Shown: one piece after another, positions 12,701 to 27,300 of the stretch
How positions within the stretch are numbered: position 1 is the first letter of the stretch
How the letters are laid out: every line of letters starts with the position of its first letter
NCBI GenBank assembly: GCA_964036665.1
Contig: OZ038526.1
Span: forward strand, 13,268,001 to 13,332,000
Length of the DNA: 64,000 nucleotides
DNA from: Gordius sp. MW1
Taxonomy: Eukaryota > Nematomorpha > Gordioida > Gordea > Gordiidae
Direction: 5' to 3'
Notes under the pieces: generated by a model
The model's input: only the letters and a program-made list of their open reading frames with translations
The model's database searches: none
What the model was told of the DNA's origin: nothing
Program-made: the position numbers and the translations under genes

Positions 12701-15700
12701 GACGTGGTTTCTATGATCCCAAGTAAAAATTTATCAGAATCTAAATACTATTATTTTGAAATCATGATCGCATAGAGCAGTTTTCAAAAATTAAGCACTC
12801 ACGTTGCGATACAACAAACTAATCGCCACAATAAAACGTTGTCTTTTGTCAAAATGATAGTTCTCGCAGCTTAATACCTCTTTTCGGAAGTCAATCGAGG
12901 ATAATAGGATTCTCAAATTGGCTTACTTTTAAATATTTTTTCATGCTCTCTCACATAGAATCGAAAAAAATAAATATTTTTACCTCAAAATTTTTCACAT
13001 ATTTTTCTTTGAACCGTATCATCCGATGAAAGTTGTCGTTTTCAGACGTGGTTTCTATGATCTTAAGTAAAAATTTATCAGAATTTAAAAACTATTACTT
13101 TGAAATCATGATCGCATAGAGCAGTTTTCAAAAATTAAGCACTCACGTTGCGATACAACAAACTAATCGCAACAATAAAACGTTGTCTTTTGTCAAAATG
13201 ATAGTTCTCGCAGAACCTCTTTTCGGAAGTCAATCGAGGTTAATAGGATTCTCAAATTGGCTTACTTTTATATATTTTTATGCTCTTTCACATAGAATCG
13301 AAAAAAATAAATATTTTTACCTCAAAATTTTTCACATGTTTTTCTTTGAACCGTATTCATCCGATGAAAGTTGTCGTTTTCAGACGTGGTTTCTATGATC
13401 CCAAGTAAAAATTTATCAGAATCTAAAAACTATTACTTTGAAATCATGATCGCATAGAGCAGTTTTCAAAAATTAAGCACTCACGTTGCGAGACAACAAA
13501 CTAATCGCAACAATAAAATGTCTTTTGTCAAAATGATAGTTCTCGCAGCTTAAAACCTCTTTTCGGAAGTCAATCGAGGATAATAGGATTCTCAAATTGG
13601 CTTTCTTTTATATATTTTTTCATGCTCTTTCACATAGAATCGAAAAAAATAAATATTTTTACCTCAAAATTTTTCACATATTTTTCTTTGAACCGTATCA
13701 GCCGATGAAAGTTGTCGTTTTCAGACGTAATTTCTATGATCCCAAGTAAAAATTTATCAGAATTTAAAAACTATTACTTTGAAATCATGATCGCATAGAG
13801 CAGTTTCAAAAATTAAGCACAACGTTGCGATACAACAAACTAATCGCAACAATAAAACGTTGTCTTTTGTCAAAATTATAGTTCTCGCAGCTTAAAACCT
13901 CTTTTCGGAAGTCAATCGAGGATAATAGGATTCTCAAATTGGCTTACTTTTAAATATTTTTTCATGCTCTCTCACATAGAATCGAAAAAAATAAATATTT
14001 TTACCTCAAAATTTTTCACATATTTTTCTTTGAAACGTATCATCCGATGAAAGTTGTCGTTTTCAGACGTGGTTTCTATGATCTTAAGTAAAAATTTATC
14101 AGAATCTAAAAACTATTACTTTAAAATCATGATCGCATAGAGCAGTTTTCAAAAATTAAGCATTCACGTTGCGATACAACAAACTAATCGCAACAATAAA
14201 ACGTTGTCTTTTGTCAAAATGATAGTTCTTGCAGCTTAAAACCTCTTTTCGGAAGTCAATCGAGGATAATAGGATTCTCAAATTGGCTTACTTTTATATA
14301 TTTTTTCATGCTCTTTCACATAGAATCGAAAAAAATAAATATTTTTACCTCAATTTTTCACATATTTTTCTTTGAACCGTATTCATCCGATGAAAGTTGT
14401 CGTTTTCAGACGTGGTTTCTATGATCCCAAGTAAAAATTTATCAGAATCTAAAAACTATTACTTTGAAATCATGATCGCATAGAGCAGTTTTCAAAAATT
14501 AAGCACTCACGTTGCGATAAAACAAACTAATCGCAACAATAAAACGTTGTCTTTTGTCAAAATGATAGTTCTCGCAGCTTAAAACCACTTTTCGGAAGTC
14601 AATCGAGGATAATAGGATTCTCAAATTGGCTTACTTTTATATATTTTTTCATGCTCTTTCACATAGAATCGAAAAAAATAAATATTTTTACCTCAAAATT
14701 TTTCACATATTTTTCTTTGAACCGTGTTCATCCGATGAAAGTTGTCGTTTTCAGACGTGGTTTATATGATCCCAAGTAAAAATTTATCAGAATCTAAAAA
14801 CTATTACTTTGAAATCATGATCGCATAGAGCAGTTTTCAAATATTAAGCACTCACGTTGCGATACAACAAACTAATCGCAACAATAAAACGTTGTCTTTT
14901 GTCAAAATGATAGTTCTCGCAGCTTAAAACCTCTTTTCGGAAGTCAATCGACGATAATAGGATTCTCAAATTGCTTTCTTTTATATATTTTTTCATGCTC
15001 TTTCACATAGAATCGAAAAAAATAAATATTTTTACCTCAAAATTTTTCACATATTTTTCTTTGAACCGTATCATCCGATGAAAGTTGTCGTTTTCAGACG
15101 TGATTTCTATGATCCCAAGTAAAAATTTATCAGATTTTAAAAACTATTACTTTGAAATCATGATCGCATAGCGCAGTTTTCAAAAATTAAGCACTCACGT
15201 TGCGATACAACAAACTAATCGAAACAATAAAACGTTGTCTTTTGTCAAAATGATAGTTCTCGCAGCTTAAAACCTCTTTTCGGAAGTCAATCGAGGATAA
15301 TAGGATTCTCAAATTTTCTTACTTTTATATATTTTTTCATGCTCTTTCACATAGAATCGAAAAAAATAAATATTTTAGCCTCAAAATTTTTCACATATTT
15401 TTCTTTGAACCGTATTCATCCGATGAAAGTTGTCGTTGTCAGACGTGGTTTCTATGATCCCAAGTAAAAATTTATCAGAATCTAAAAACTATTACTTTGA
15501 AATCATGATCGCATAGAGCAGTTTTCAAAAATTAAGCATTCACGTTGCGATACAACAAACTAATCGCAACAAAAAAACGTTGTCTTTTGTCAGAATGATA
15601 GTTCTCGCAGCTTAATACCTCTTTTCGGAAGTCAATCGAGGATAATAGGATTCTCAAATTGGCTTACTTTTATATATTTTCTTATGCTCTTTCACATAGA

Positions 15701-16072
15701 ATCAAAAAAAATAAATATTTTTACCTCAAAATTTTTCACATATTTTTCTTTGAACCGTAGTCATCCGATGAAAGTTTTCGTTGTCAGATGATCCCAAGTA
15801 AAAATTTATCAGAATCTAAAAATTATTACTTTGAAATCATGATCGCATAGAGCAGTTTTCAAAAATTAAGCACTCACGTTGCGATACAACAAACTAATCG
15901 CAACAATAAAACGTTGTCTTTTGTCAAAATGATAGTTCTCGCAGCTTAAAACCTCTTTTCGGAAGTCAATCGAGGATAATAGGATTCTCAAATTGGCTTA
16001 CTTTTATATATTCTTTCATGCTCTTTCACATAGAATCGAAAAAAATAAATATTTTTACCTCAAAATTTTTCA
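9722..16072 (+). repeat. Mosaic satellite block with short segmental duplications
   Basis: Rare variants recur at several offsets. 'aaccgtgttc' occurs at 10321, 11321 and 14720. 'attttcttacttttatatatg' occurs at 9881 and 11914 (offset 2,033). The deletion 'gctctttctacctc' occurs near 10942 and 12631 (offset 1,689). 'ttggaaccgtatc' occurs near 10661 and 11661. Segments of 0.4-0.6 kb are shared and then diverge, which suggests repeated small unequal exchanges. The segment 15330-15780 resembles 17740-18170 (offset 2,377) and has a 10-bp loss near 15788 ('cagatgatccc'). Confidence 0.75.
10938..10950 (+). other. Deleted monomer segment, first copy
   Basis: 'gctctttctacctc' lacks about 28 bp that normally carry 'acatagaatcg' and the following A/T tract. 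The same deletion recurs near 12631, so it was copied with its surroundings. Confidence 0.7.
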
Positions 16073-17174
16073 CATAATGAAAGTTGTCGTTTTCAGACGT
16101 GGTTTCTATGATCCCAAGTAAAAATTTATCAGAATCTAAAAACTAATACTTTGAAATCATGATCGCATGGAGCAGTTTTCAAAAATTAAGCACTACGTTG
16201 CGATACAACAAACTAATCGCAACAATAAAACGTTGTCTTTTGTCAAAATGATAGTTTTCGTAGCTTAAAACCTCTTTTCGGAAGTCAATCGAGGATAATA
16301 GGATTCTCAAATTGGCTTACTTTTATATATTCTTTCATGCTCTTTCATATAGAATCGAAAAAAATAAATATTTTTACCTCAAAATTTTTCACATATTTTT
16401 TTTTGTACCGTATTCATCCGATGAAAGTTGTCGTTTTCAGACGTGGTTTCTATGATCCCAAGTAAAAATTTATCAGAATCTAAAAACTATTACTTTGAAA
16501 TCATGATCGCATAGAGCAGTTTTCAAAAATTAAGCACTCACGTTGCGATACAACAAACTAATCGCAACAATAAAACGTTGTCTTTTGTCAAAATGATAGT
16601 TCTCGCAGCTTAAGACCTCTTTTCGGAAGTCAATCGAGGATAATAGGATTCTCAAATTGGCTTACTTTTATATATTCTTTCATGCTCTTTCACATAGAAT
16701 CGAAAAAAATAAATATTTTTACCTCAAAATTTTTCACATATTTTTTTTTGTACCGTATTCATCCGATGAAAGTTTTCGTTTTCAGACGTGGTTTCTATGA
16801 TCCCAAGTAAAAATTTATCAGAATCTAAAAACTAATACTTTGAAATCATGATCGCATGGAGCAGTTTTCAAAAATTAAGCACTACGTTGCGATACAACAA
16901 ACTAATCGCAACAATAAAACGTTGTCTTTTGTCAAAATGATAGTTTTCGTAGCTTAAAACCTCTTTTCGGAAGTCAATCGAGGATAATAGGATTCTCAAA
17001 TTGGCTTACTTTTATATATTCTTTCATGTTCTTTCACATAGAATCGAAAAAAATAAATATTTTTACCTCAAAATTTTTCACATATTTTTTTTTGTACCGT
17101 ATTCATCCGATGAAAGTTGTCGTTTTCAGACGTGGTTTCTATGATCCCAAGTAAAAATTTATCAGAATTTAAAA

Positions 17175-18210
17175 ACTATTACTTTGAAATCATGATCGCA
17201 TAGAGCAGTTTTCAAAAATTAAGCACTCACGTTGCGATACAACAAACTAATCGCCACAATAAAACGTTGTCTTTTGTCAAAATGATAGTTCTCGCAGCTT
17301 AAAACCTCTTTTCGGAAGTCAATCGAGGATAATAGGATTCTCAAATTGGCTTACTTTTATATATTTTTTCATGCTCTTTCACATTGAATCGAAAAAAATA
17401 AATATTTATACCTCAAAAATTTTCACATATTTTTCTTTGAACCGTATTCATCCGATGAAAGTTGTCGTTTTCAGACGTGGTTTCTATGATTTCAAGTAAA
17501 AATTTATCAGAATCTAAAAACTATTACTTTGAAATCATGATCGCATAGAGCAGTTTTCAAAAATTAAGCACTCACGTTGCGATACAACAAACTAATCGCC
17601 ACAATAAAACGTTGTCTTTTGTCAAAATGATAGTTCTCGCAGCTTAAAACCTCTTTTCAGAAGTCAATCGAGGATAATAGGATTCTCAAATTGGCTTACT
17701 TTTATATATTTTTTCATGCTCTTTCAGATAGAATCGAAAAAAATAAATATTTTAGCCTCAAAATTTTTCACATATTTTTCTTTGAACCGTATTCATCCGA
17801 TGAAAGTTGTCGTTGTCAGACGTGGTTTCTATGATCCCAAGTAAAAATTTATCAGAATCTAAAAACTATTACTTTGAAATCATGATCGCATAGAGCAGTT
17901 TTCAAAAATTAAGCATTCACGTTGCGATACAACAAACTAATCGCAACAAAAAAACGTTGTCTTTTGTCAGAATGATAGTTCTCGCAGCTTAATACCTCTT
18001 TTCGGAAGTCAATCGAGGATAATAGGATTCTCAAATTGGCTTACTTTTATATATTTTCTTATGCTCTTTCACATAGAATCGAAAAAAATAAATATTTTTA
18101 CCTCAAAATTTTTCACATATTTTTCTTTGAACCGTAGTCATCCGATGAAAGTTTTCGTTGTCAGACGTGGTTTCTATGATCCCAAGTAAAAATTTATCAG
18201 AATCTAAAAA
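17175..18210 (+). repeat. Three-monomer segment, copy 1 (repeated 2,741 bp downstream)
   Basis: The rare markers 'cacattgaatcg' (17380), 'tgatttcaag', 'cttttcagaagtc', 'ctttcagatagaatcg', 'caacaaaaaaacg' and 'gtcagaatgatag' appear in order here and again 2,741 bp further on. That offset equals about eight monomers. Ends are estimated from where variants stop agreeing. Confidence 0.75.
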
Positions 18211-19915
18211 CTAATACTTTTAAATCATGATCGCATATAGCAGTTTTCAAAAATTAAGCACTACGTTGCGATACAACAAACTAATCGCAACAATAAAACG
18301 TTGTCTTTTGTCAAAATGATAGTTCTCGCAGCTTAAAACCTCGGAAGTCAATCGAGGATAATAGGATTCTCAAATTGGCTTACTTTTATATATTTTTTCA
18401 TGCTCTTTTACATAGAATCGAAAAAAATAAATATTTTAGCCTCAAAATTTTTCACATATTTTTCTTTGAACCGTATTCATCCGATGAAAGTTGTCGTTGT
18501 CAGACGTGGTTTCTATGATCCCAAGTAAAAATTTATCAGAATCTAAAAACTATTACTTTGAAATCATGATCGCATAGAGCAGTTTTCAAAAATTAAGCAT
18601 TCACGTTGCGATACAACAAACTAATCGCAACAATAAAACGTAGTCTTTTGTCAAAATGATAGTTCTCGCAAAACCTCTTTTCGGAAGTCAATCGAGGATA
18701 ATAGGATTCTCAAATTGGCTTACTTTTATATATTCTTTCATGCTCTTTCACATAGAATCGAAAAAAATAAATATTTTTACCTCAAAATTTTTCACATATT
18801 TTTCTTTGAACCGTAGTCATCCGATGAAAGTTTTCGTTTTCAGACGTGGTTTCTATGATCCCAAGTAAAAATTTATCAGAATTTAAAAACTATTACTTTG
18901 AAATCATGATCGCATAGAGCAGTTTTCAAAAATTAAGCACTCACGTCGCGATACAACGAACTAATCGCAACAATAAAACGTTGTCTTTTGTCAAAATGAT
19001 AGTTCTCGCAGAACCTCTTTTCGGAAGTCAATCGAGGATAAAAGGATTCTCAAATTGGCTTACTTTTATATATTTTTTTATGCTCTTTCACATAGAATCG
19101 AAAAAAATATATTTATATCTCAAAATTTTTCACATATTTTTCTTTGAACAGTATTCATCCGATGAAAGTTGTCGTTTTCAGACGTGGTTTCGATGATCCC
19201 AAGTAAAAATTTATCAGAATCTAAAAACTATTACTTTGAAATCATGATCGCATAGAGCAGTTTTCAAAAATTAAGCACTCACGTTGCGATACAAAAAACT
19301 AATCGCAACAATAAAACGTTGTCTTTTGTCAAAATGATAGTTCTCGCAGCTTAATACCTCTTTTAGGAAGTCAATCGAGGATAATAGAATTCTCAAATTG
19401 GCTTACTTTTATATATTTTCTTATGCTCTTTCACATAGAATCGAAAAAAATAAATATTTTTACCTCAAAATTTTTCACATATTTTTCTTTGAACCGTAGT
19501 CATCCGATGAAGTTTTCGTTTTCAGACGTGGTTTCTATGATCCCAAGTAAAAATTTATTAGAATTTAAAAACTATTACTTTGAAATCATGATCGCATAGA
19601 GCAGTTTTCAAAAATTAAGCACTCACGTTGCGATTCAACAAACTAATCGCAACAATAAAACGTTGTCTTTTGTCAAAATGATAGTTCTCGCAGCTTAAAA
19701 CCTCTTTTCGGAAGTCAATCGAGGATAATAGGATTCTCAAATTGGCTTACTTTTATATATTTTTTTATGCTCTTTCACATAGAATCGAAAAAAATAAATA
19801 TTTATATCTCAAAATTTTTCACATATTTTTCTTTGAACCGTATTCATCCGATGAAAGTTGTCGTTTTCAGACGTGGTTTCTATGATCCCAAGTAAAAATT
19901 TATCAGAATCTAAAA

Positions 19916-20951
19916 ACTATTACTTTGAAATCATGATCGCATAGAGCAGTTTTCAAAAATTAAGCACTCACGTTGCGATACAACAAACTAATCGCCACAA
20001 TAAAACGTTGTCTTTTGTCAAAATGATAGTTCTCGCAGCTTAAAACCTCTTTTCGGAAGTCAATCGAGGATAATAGGATTCTCAAATTGGCTTACTTTTA
20101 TATATTTTTTCATGCTCTTTCACATTGAATCGAAAAAAATAAATATTTATACCTCAAAAATTTTCACATATTTTTCTTTGAACCGTATTCATCCGATGAA
20201 AGTTGTCGTTTTCAGACGTGGTTTCTATGATTTCAAGTAAAAATTTATCAGAATCTAAAAACTATTACTTTGAAATCATGATCGCATAGAGCAGTTTTCA
20301 AAAATTAAGCACTCACGTTGCGATACAACAAACTAATCGCCACAATAAAACGTTGTCTTTTGTCAAAATGATAGTTCTCGCAGCTTAAAACCTCTTTTCA
20401 GAAGTCAATCGAGGATAATAGGATTCTCAAATTGGCTTACTTTTATATATTTTTTCATGCTCTTTCAGATAGAATCGAAAAAAATAAATATTTTAGCCTC
20501 AAAATTTTTCACATATTTTTCTTTGAACCGTATTCATCCGATGAAAGTTGTCGTTGTCAGACGTGGTTTCTATGATCCCAAGTAAAAATTTATCAGAATC
20601 TAAAAACTATTACTTTGAAATCATGATCGCATAGAGCAGTTTTCAAAAATTAAGCATTCACGTTGCGATACAACAAACTAATCGCAACAAAAAAACGTTG
20701 TCTTTTGTAAGAATGATAGTTCTCGCAGCTTAATACCTCTTTTCGGAAGTCAATCGAGGATAATAGGATTCTCAAATTGGCTTACTTTTATATATTTTCT
20801 TATGCTCTTTCACATAGAATCGAAAAAAATAAATATTTTTACCTCAAAATTTTTCACATATTTTTCTTTGAACCGTAGTCATCCGATGAAAGTTTTCGTT
20901 GTCAGACGTGGTTTCTATGATCCCAAGTAAAAATTTATCAGAATCTAAAAA
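19916..20951 (+). repeat. Three-monomer segment, copy 2
   Basis: It matches 17175-18210 through all the markers listed there, with only rare differences (for example 'tttgtaagaatg' here for 'tttgtcagaatg'). The five intervening monomers are not duplicated at this spacing. Confidence 0.75.
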
Positions 20952-21540
20952 CTATTACTTTGAAATCATGATCGCATAGAGCAGTTTTCAAAAATTAAGC
21001 ACTCACGTTGCGATACAACAAACTAATCGCAACAATAAAACGTTGTCTTTTGTCAAAATGATAGTTCTCGCAGCTTAAAACCTCTTTTCGGAAGTCAATC
21101 GAGGATAATAGGATTCTCAAATTGGCTTACTTTTATATATTTTTTCATGCTCTTTCACATAGAATCGAAAAAAATAAATATTTTAGCCTCAAAAAATTCA
21201 CATATTTTTCTTTGAACCGTATTCATCCGATGAAAGTTGTCGTTCTCAGACGTGGTTTCTATGATCCCAAGTAAAAATTTATCAGAATCTAAAAACTATT
21301 ACTTTGAAATCATGATCGCATAGAGCAGTTTTCAAAAATTAAGCATTCACGTTGCGATACAACAAACTAATCGCAACAATAAAACGTAGTCTTTTGTCAA
21401 AATGATAGTTCTCGCAAAACCTCTTTTCGGAAGTCAATCGAGGATAATAGGATTCTCAAATTGGCTTACTTTTATATATTCTTTCATGCTCTTTCACATA
21501 GAATCGAAAAAAATAAATATTTTTACCTCAAAATTTTTCA

Positions 21541-21551
21541 CATAATGAAAG
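21541..21551 (+). other. 25-bp deletion junction in a monomer
   Basis: 'cataatgaaag' lacks the T-tract through 'tattcatccg' that normally separates 'cacata' from 'atgaaag'. Identical junctions lie at 16073 and 22200. The 659-bp gap between the last two equals two monomers minus this deletion and a 6-bp loss ('gcttaa') nearby. Confidence 0.75.
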
Positions 21552-24399
21552 TTGTCGTTTTCAGACGTGGTTTCTATGATCCCAAGTAAAAATTTATCAG
21601 AATCTAAAAACTAATACTTTGAAATCATGATCGCATAGAGCAGTTTTCAAAAATTAAGCACTACGTTGCGATACAACAAACTAATCGCAACAATAAAACG
21701 TTGTCTTTTGTCAAAATGATAGTTCTCGAGGCTTAAAACCTCTTTTCGGAAGTCAATCGAAGATAATAGGATTCTCAAATTGGCTAACTTTTATATATTT
21801 TTTCATGCTCTTTTACATAGAATCGAAAAAAATAAATATTTTAGCCTCAAAATTTTTCATATATTTTTCTTTGAACCGTATTCATCCGATGAAAGTTGTC
21901 GTTGTCAGACGTGGTTTCTATGATCCCAAGTAAAAATTTATCAGAATCTAAAAACTATTACTTTGAAATCATGATCGCATAGAGCAGTTTTCAAAAATTA
22001 AGCATTCACGTTGCGATACAACAAACTAATCGCAACAATAAAACGTAGTCTTTTGTCAAAATGATAGTTCTCGCAAAACCTCTTTTCGGAAGTCAATCGA
22101 GGATAATAGGATTCTCAAATTGGCTTACTTTTATATATTCTTTCATGCTCTTTCACATAGAATCGAAAAAAATAAATATTTTTACCTCAAAATTTTTCAC
22201 ATAATGAAAGTTGTCGTTTTCAGGCGTGGTTTCTATGATCCCAAGTAAAAATTTATCACAATCTAAAAACTAATACTTTGAAATCATGATCGCGTAGCGC
22301 AGTTTTCAAAAATTAAGCACTACGTTGCGATACAACAAACTAATCGCAACAATAAAACGTTGTCTTTTGTCAAAATGATAGTTTTCGCAGCTTAAAACCT
22401 CTTTTCGGAAGTCAATCGAGGATAATAGGATTCTCAAATTGGCTTACTTTTATATATTTTTTCATGCTCTTTCACATAGAATCGAAAAAAATAAATATTT
22501 TAGCCTCAAAATTTTTCACATATTTTTTTTTGAACCGTAGTCATCCGATGAAAGTTTTCGTTTTCAGACGTGGTTTCTATGATCCCAAGTAAAAATTTAT
22601 CAGAATCTAAAAACTATTACTTTGAAATCATGATCGCATAGAGCAGTTTTCAAAAATTAAGCACTCACGTTGCGATACAACAAACTAATCGCATTAATAA
22701 AACGTTGTCTTTTGTCAAAATGATAGTTCTCGCAGCTTAAAACCTCTTTTCGGAAGTCAATCGAGGATAATAGGATTCTCAAATCGGCTTACTTTTATAT
22801 ATTTTTTCATGCTCTTTCACATAGAATCGAAAAAAATAAATATTTTTGCCTCAAAATTTTTCATATATTTTTCTTTGAACCGTATTCATCCGATGAAAGT
22901 TGTCGTTTTCAGACGTGGTTTCTATGATCCCAAGTAAAAATTTATCAGAATCTAAAAACTATTACTTTGAAATCATGATCGCATTGAGCAGTTTTCAAAA
23001 ATTAAGCATTCACGTTGCGATACAACAAACTAATCGCAACAATAAAACGTAGTCTTTTGTCAAAATGATAGTTCTCGCAAAACCTCTTTTCGGAAGTCAA
23101 TCGAGGATAATAGGATTCTCAAATTGGCTTACTTTTATATATTTTTTCATGCTCTTTCACATAAAATCGAAAAAAATAAATATTTATACCTCAAAAATTT
23201 TCACATATTTTTCTTTGAACCGTATTCATCCGATGAAAGTTGTCGTTTTCAGACGTGGTTTCTATGATCCCAAGTAAAAATTTATCAGAATCTAAAAACT
23301 ATTACTTTGAAATCATGATCGCATAGAGCAGTTTTCAAAAATTAAGCACTCACGTTGCGATACAACAAACTAATCGCAACAATAAAACGTTGTCTTTTGT
23401 CAAAATGATTGTTCTCGCAGCTTAAAACCTCTTTTCGGAAGTCAATCGAGGATAATAGGATTCTCAAATTCTCTTACTTTTATATATTTTTTCATGCTCT
23501 TTCACATAGAATCGAAAAAAATAAATATTTTTGCCTCAAAATTTTTCATATATTTTTTTTTGAACCGTATTCATCCGATGAATGTTGTCGTTGTCAGACG
23601 TGGTTTCTATGATCCCAAGTAAAAATTTATCAGAATCTAAAAACTATTACTTTGAAATCATGATCGCGTAGAGCAGTTTTCAAAAATTAAGCACTCACGT
23701 TGCGATACAACAAATAATCTCACCAATAAAACGTTGTCTTTTGTCAAAATGATAGTTCTCGCAGCTTAAAACCTCTTTTCGGAAGTCAATCGAGGATAAT
23801 AGGATTCTCAAATTGGCTTACTTTTATATATTTTCTTATGCTCTTTCACATAGAATCGAAAAAAATAAATATTTTTACCTCAAAATTTTTCACATATTTT
23901 TCTTTGAACCGTAGTCATCCGATGAAAGTTTTCGTTGTCAGACGTGGTTTCTATGATCCCAAGTAAAAATTTATCAGAGTCTAAAAACTATTACTTTGAA
24001 ATCATGATCGCATAGAGCAGTTTTCAAAAATTAAGCACTCACGTTGCGATGCAACAAACTAATCGCAACAATAAAACGTTGTCTTTTGTCAAAATGATAG
24101 TTCTCGCAGCTTAAAACTCTTTTCGGAAGTCAATCGAGGATAATAGGATTCTCAAATTGGCTTACTTTTATATATTTTTTCATGCTCTTTCACATAGAAT
24201 CGAAAAAAATAAATATTTTAGCCTCATAATTTTTCACATATTTTTCTTAGAACCGTATTCATCCGATGAAAGTTGTCGTTGTCAGACGTGGTTTCTATGA
24301 TCCCAAGTAAAAATTTATCAGAATCTAAAAACTATTACTTTGAAATCATGATCGCATAGAGCAGTTTTCAAAAATTAAGCACTCACGTTGCGATACAAC

Positions 24400-27300
24400 A
24401 AACTAATCGCAACAATAAAACGTTGTCAAAATGATAGTTCTCGCAGCTTAAAACCTCTTTTCGGAAGTCAATCGAGGATAATAGGATTCTCAAATTGGCT
24501 TACTTTTATATATTTTTTCATGCTCTTTCACATAGAATCGAAAAAAATAAATATTTTTGCCTCAAACTTTTTCATATATTTTTATTTGAACCGTATTCAT
24601 CCGATGAAAGTTGTCGTTTTCAGACGTGGTTTCTATGATCCCAAGTAAAAATTTATCAGAATCTAAAAACTATTACTTTGAAATCATGATCGTATAGAGC
24701 AGTTTTCAAAAATTAAGCACTCACGTTGCGATACAACAAACTAATCGCACCAATAAACCGTTGTCTTTTGTCAAAATGATAGTTCTCGCAGCTTAAAACC
24801 TCTTTTCGGAAGTCAATCGAGGATAATAGGATTCTCAAATTGGCTTACTTTTAAATATTTTTTCATGCTCTTTCACATAGAATCGAAAAAAATAAATATT
24901 TTTGCCTCAAAATTTTTCACATATTTTTCTTAGAACCCTATTCATCCGGTGAAAGTTGTCGTTTTCAGACGTGGTTTCTATGATCCCAAGTAAAAATTTA
25001 TCAGAATCTAAAAACTATTACTTTGAAATCATGATCGCGTAGAGCAGTTTTCAAAAATTAAGCACTCACGTTGCGATACAACAAATAATCTCACCAATAA
25101 AAGGTTGTCTTTTGTCAAAATGATAGTTCTCGCAGCTTAAAACCTCTTTTCGGAAGTCAATCGAGGATAATAGGATTCTCAAATTGACTTACTTTTATAT
25201 ATTTTTTCATGCTCTTTCATATAGAATCGAAAAAAATAAAAAATTTTACCTCAAAACTTTTCACATATTTTTCTTTGAACCGTATTCATCCGGTGAAAGT
25301 TGTCGTTTTCAGACGGGGGGTCTATGATCCCAAGTAAAAATTTATCAGAATCTAAAAACTATTACTTTGAAATCATGATCGCATAGAGCAGTTTTCAAAA
25401 ATTAAGCACTCACGTTGCGATACAACAAACTAATCGCACCAATAAACCGTTGTCTTTTGTCAAAATGATAGTTCTCGCAGCTTAAAACCTCTTTTCGGAA
25501 GTCAATCGAGGATAATAGGATTCTCAAATTGGCTTACTTTTATATATTTTTTCACGCTCTTTCACATAGAATCGAAAAAAATAAATATTTTTACCTCAAA
25601 ATTTTTCACATATTTTTCTTTGAACCGTACTAATCCGATGAAAGTTGTGGTTTTCAGACGTGGTTTCTATGATCCCAAGTAAAAATTTATCAGAATCTAA
25701 AAACTATTACTTTGAAATCATGATCGCATAGAGCAGTTTTCAAAAATTAAGCACTCACGTTGCGATACAACAAACTAATCGCATTAATAAAACGTTGTCT
25801 TTTGTCAAAATGATAGTTCTCGCAGCTTAAAACCTCTTTTCGGAAGTCAATCGAGGATAATAGGATTCTCAAATTGGCTTACTTTTATATATTTTTTCAT
25901 GCTCTTTCACATAGAATCGAAAAAAATAAATATTTTTACCTCAAAATTTTTCACATATTTTTCTTTGAACCGTATTAATCCGATGAAAGTTGTGGTTTTC
26001 AGACGTGGTTTCTATGATCCCAAGTAAAAATTTATCAGAATCTAAAAACTATTACTTTGAAATCATGATCGCATAGAGCAGTTTTCAAAAATTAAGCACT
26101 CACGTTGCGATACAACAAACTAATCGCAACAATAAAACGTTGTCTTTTGTCAAAATGATTGTTCTCGCAGCTTAAAACCTCTTTTCGGAAGTCAATCGAG
26201 GATAATAGGATTCTCAAATTGGCTTACTTTTATATATTTTTTCATGCTCTTTCACATAGAATCGAAAAAAATAAATATTTTTGCCTCAAACTTTTTCATA
26301 TATTTTTCTTTGAACCGTATTCATCCGATGAAAGTTGTCGTTTTCAGACGTGGTTTCTATGATCCCAAGTAAAAATTTATCAGAATCTAAAAACTATTAC
26401 TTTGAAATCATGATCGCATAGAGCAGTTTTCAAAAATTAAGCACTCACGTTGCGATACAACAAACTAATCGCACCAATAAACCGTTGTCTTTTGTCAAAA
26501 TGATAGTTCTCGCAGCTTAAAACCTCTTTTCGGAAGTCAATCGAGGATAATAGGATTCTCAAATTGGCTTACTTTTAAATATTTTTTCATGCTCTTTCAC
26601 ATAGAATCGAAAAAAATAAATATTTTTGCCTCAAAATTTTTCACATATTTTTCTTAGAACCCTATTCATCCGGTGAAAGTTGTCGTTTTCAGACGTGGTT
26701 TCTATGATCCCAAGTAAAAATTTATCAGAATCTAAAAACTATTACTTTGAAATCATGATCGCGTAGAGCAGTTTTCAAAAATTAAGCACTCACGTTGCGA
26801 TACAACAAACTAATCGCATTAATAAAACGTTGTCTTTTGTCAAAATGATAGTTCTCGCAGCTTAAAACCTCTTTTCGGAAGTCAATCGAGGATAATAGGA
26901 TTCTCAAATTGGCTTACTTTTATATATTTTTTCATGCTATTTCACATAGAATCGAAAAAAATAAAAAATTTTACCTCAAAACTTTTCACATATTTTTCTT
27001 TGAACCGTATTCATCCGGTGAAAGTTGTCGTTTTCAGACGTGGTTTCTATGATCCCAAGTAAAAATTTATCAGAATCTAAAAACTATTACTTTGAAATCA
27101 TGATCGCATAGAGCAGTTTTCAAAAATTAAGCACTCACGTTGCGATACAACAAACTAATCGCACCAATAAAACGTTGTCTTTTGTCAAAATGATAGTTCT
27201 CGCAGCTTAAAACCTCTTTTCGGAAGTCAATCGAGGATAATAGGATTCTCAAATTGGCTTACTTTTATATATTTTTTCATGCTCTTTCACATAGAATCGA

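Larger units (their letters stand above)
16073..24400 (+). repeat. Second satellite family block ('tagcctc' / 'gaaagttttcg' monomers)
   Basis: Monomers here often have 'atattttagcctc', 'cgtagtcatccgatgaaagttttcg', 'gttgtcagacg', 'tattttcttatgctc' and 'aaaacgtagtc ... ctcgcaaaacc'. Three monomers carry the same 25-bp deletion that joins 'cacata' to 'atgaaag' (16073, 21541, 22200). A dimer duplication with 689-bp spacing is marked by 'gatcgcatgg' (16161-area monomer and 16850). A 5-bp loss ('aacctcggaag') lies near 18342. All of it is satellite; no gene is visible. Confidence 0.75.

Noticed and set aside
16000..24400. Phage or plasmid iteron block
   Set aside because: The iterated unit is far too long, the array exceeds 57 kb, and no replication gene is nearby; a eukaryotic satellite explains it fully.
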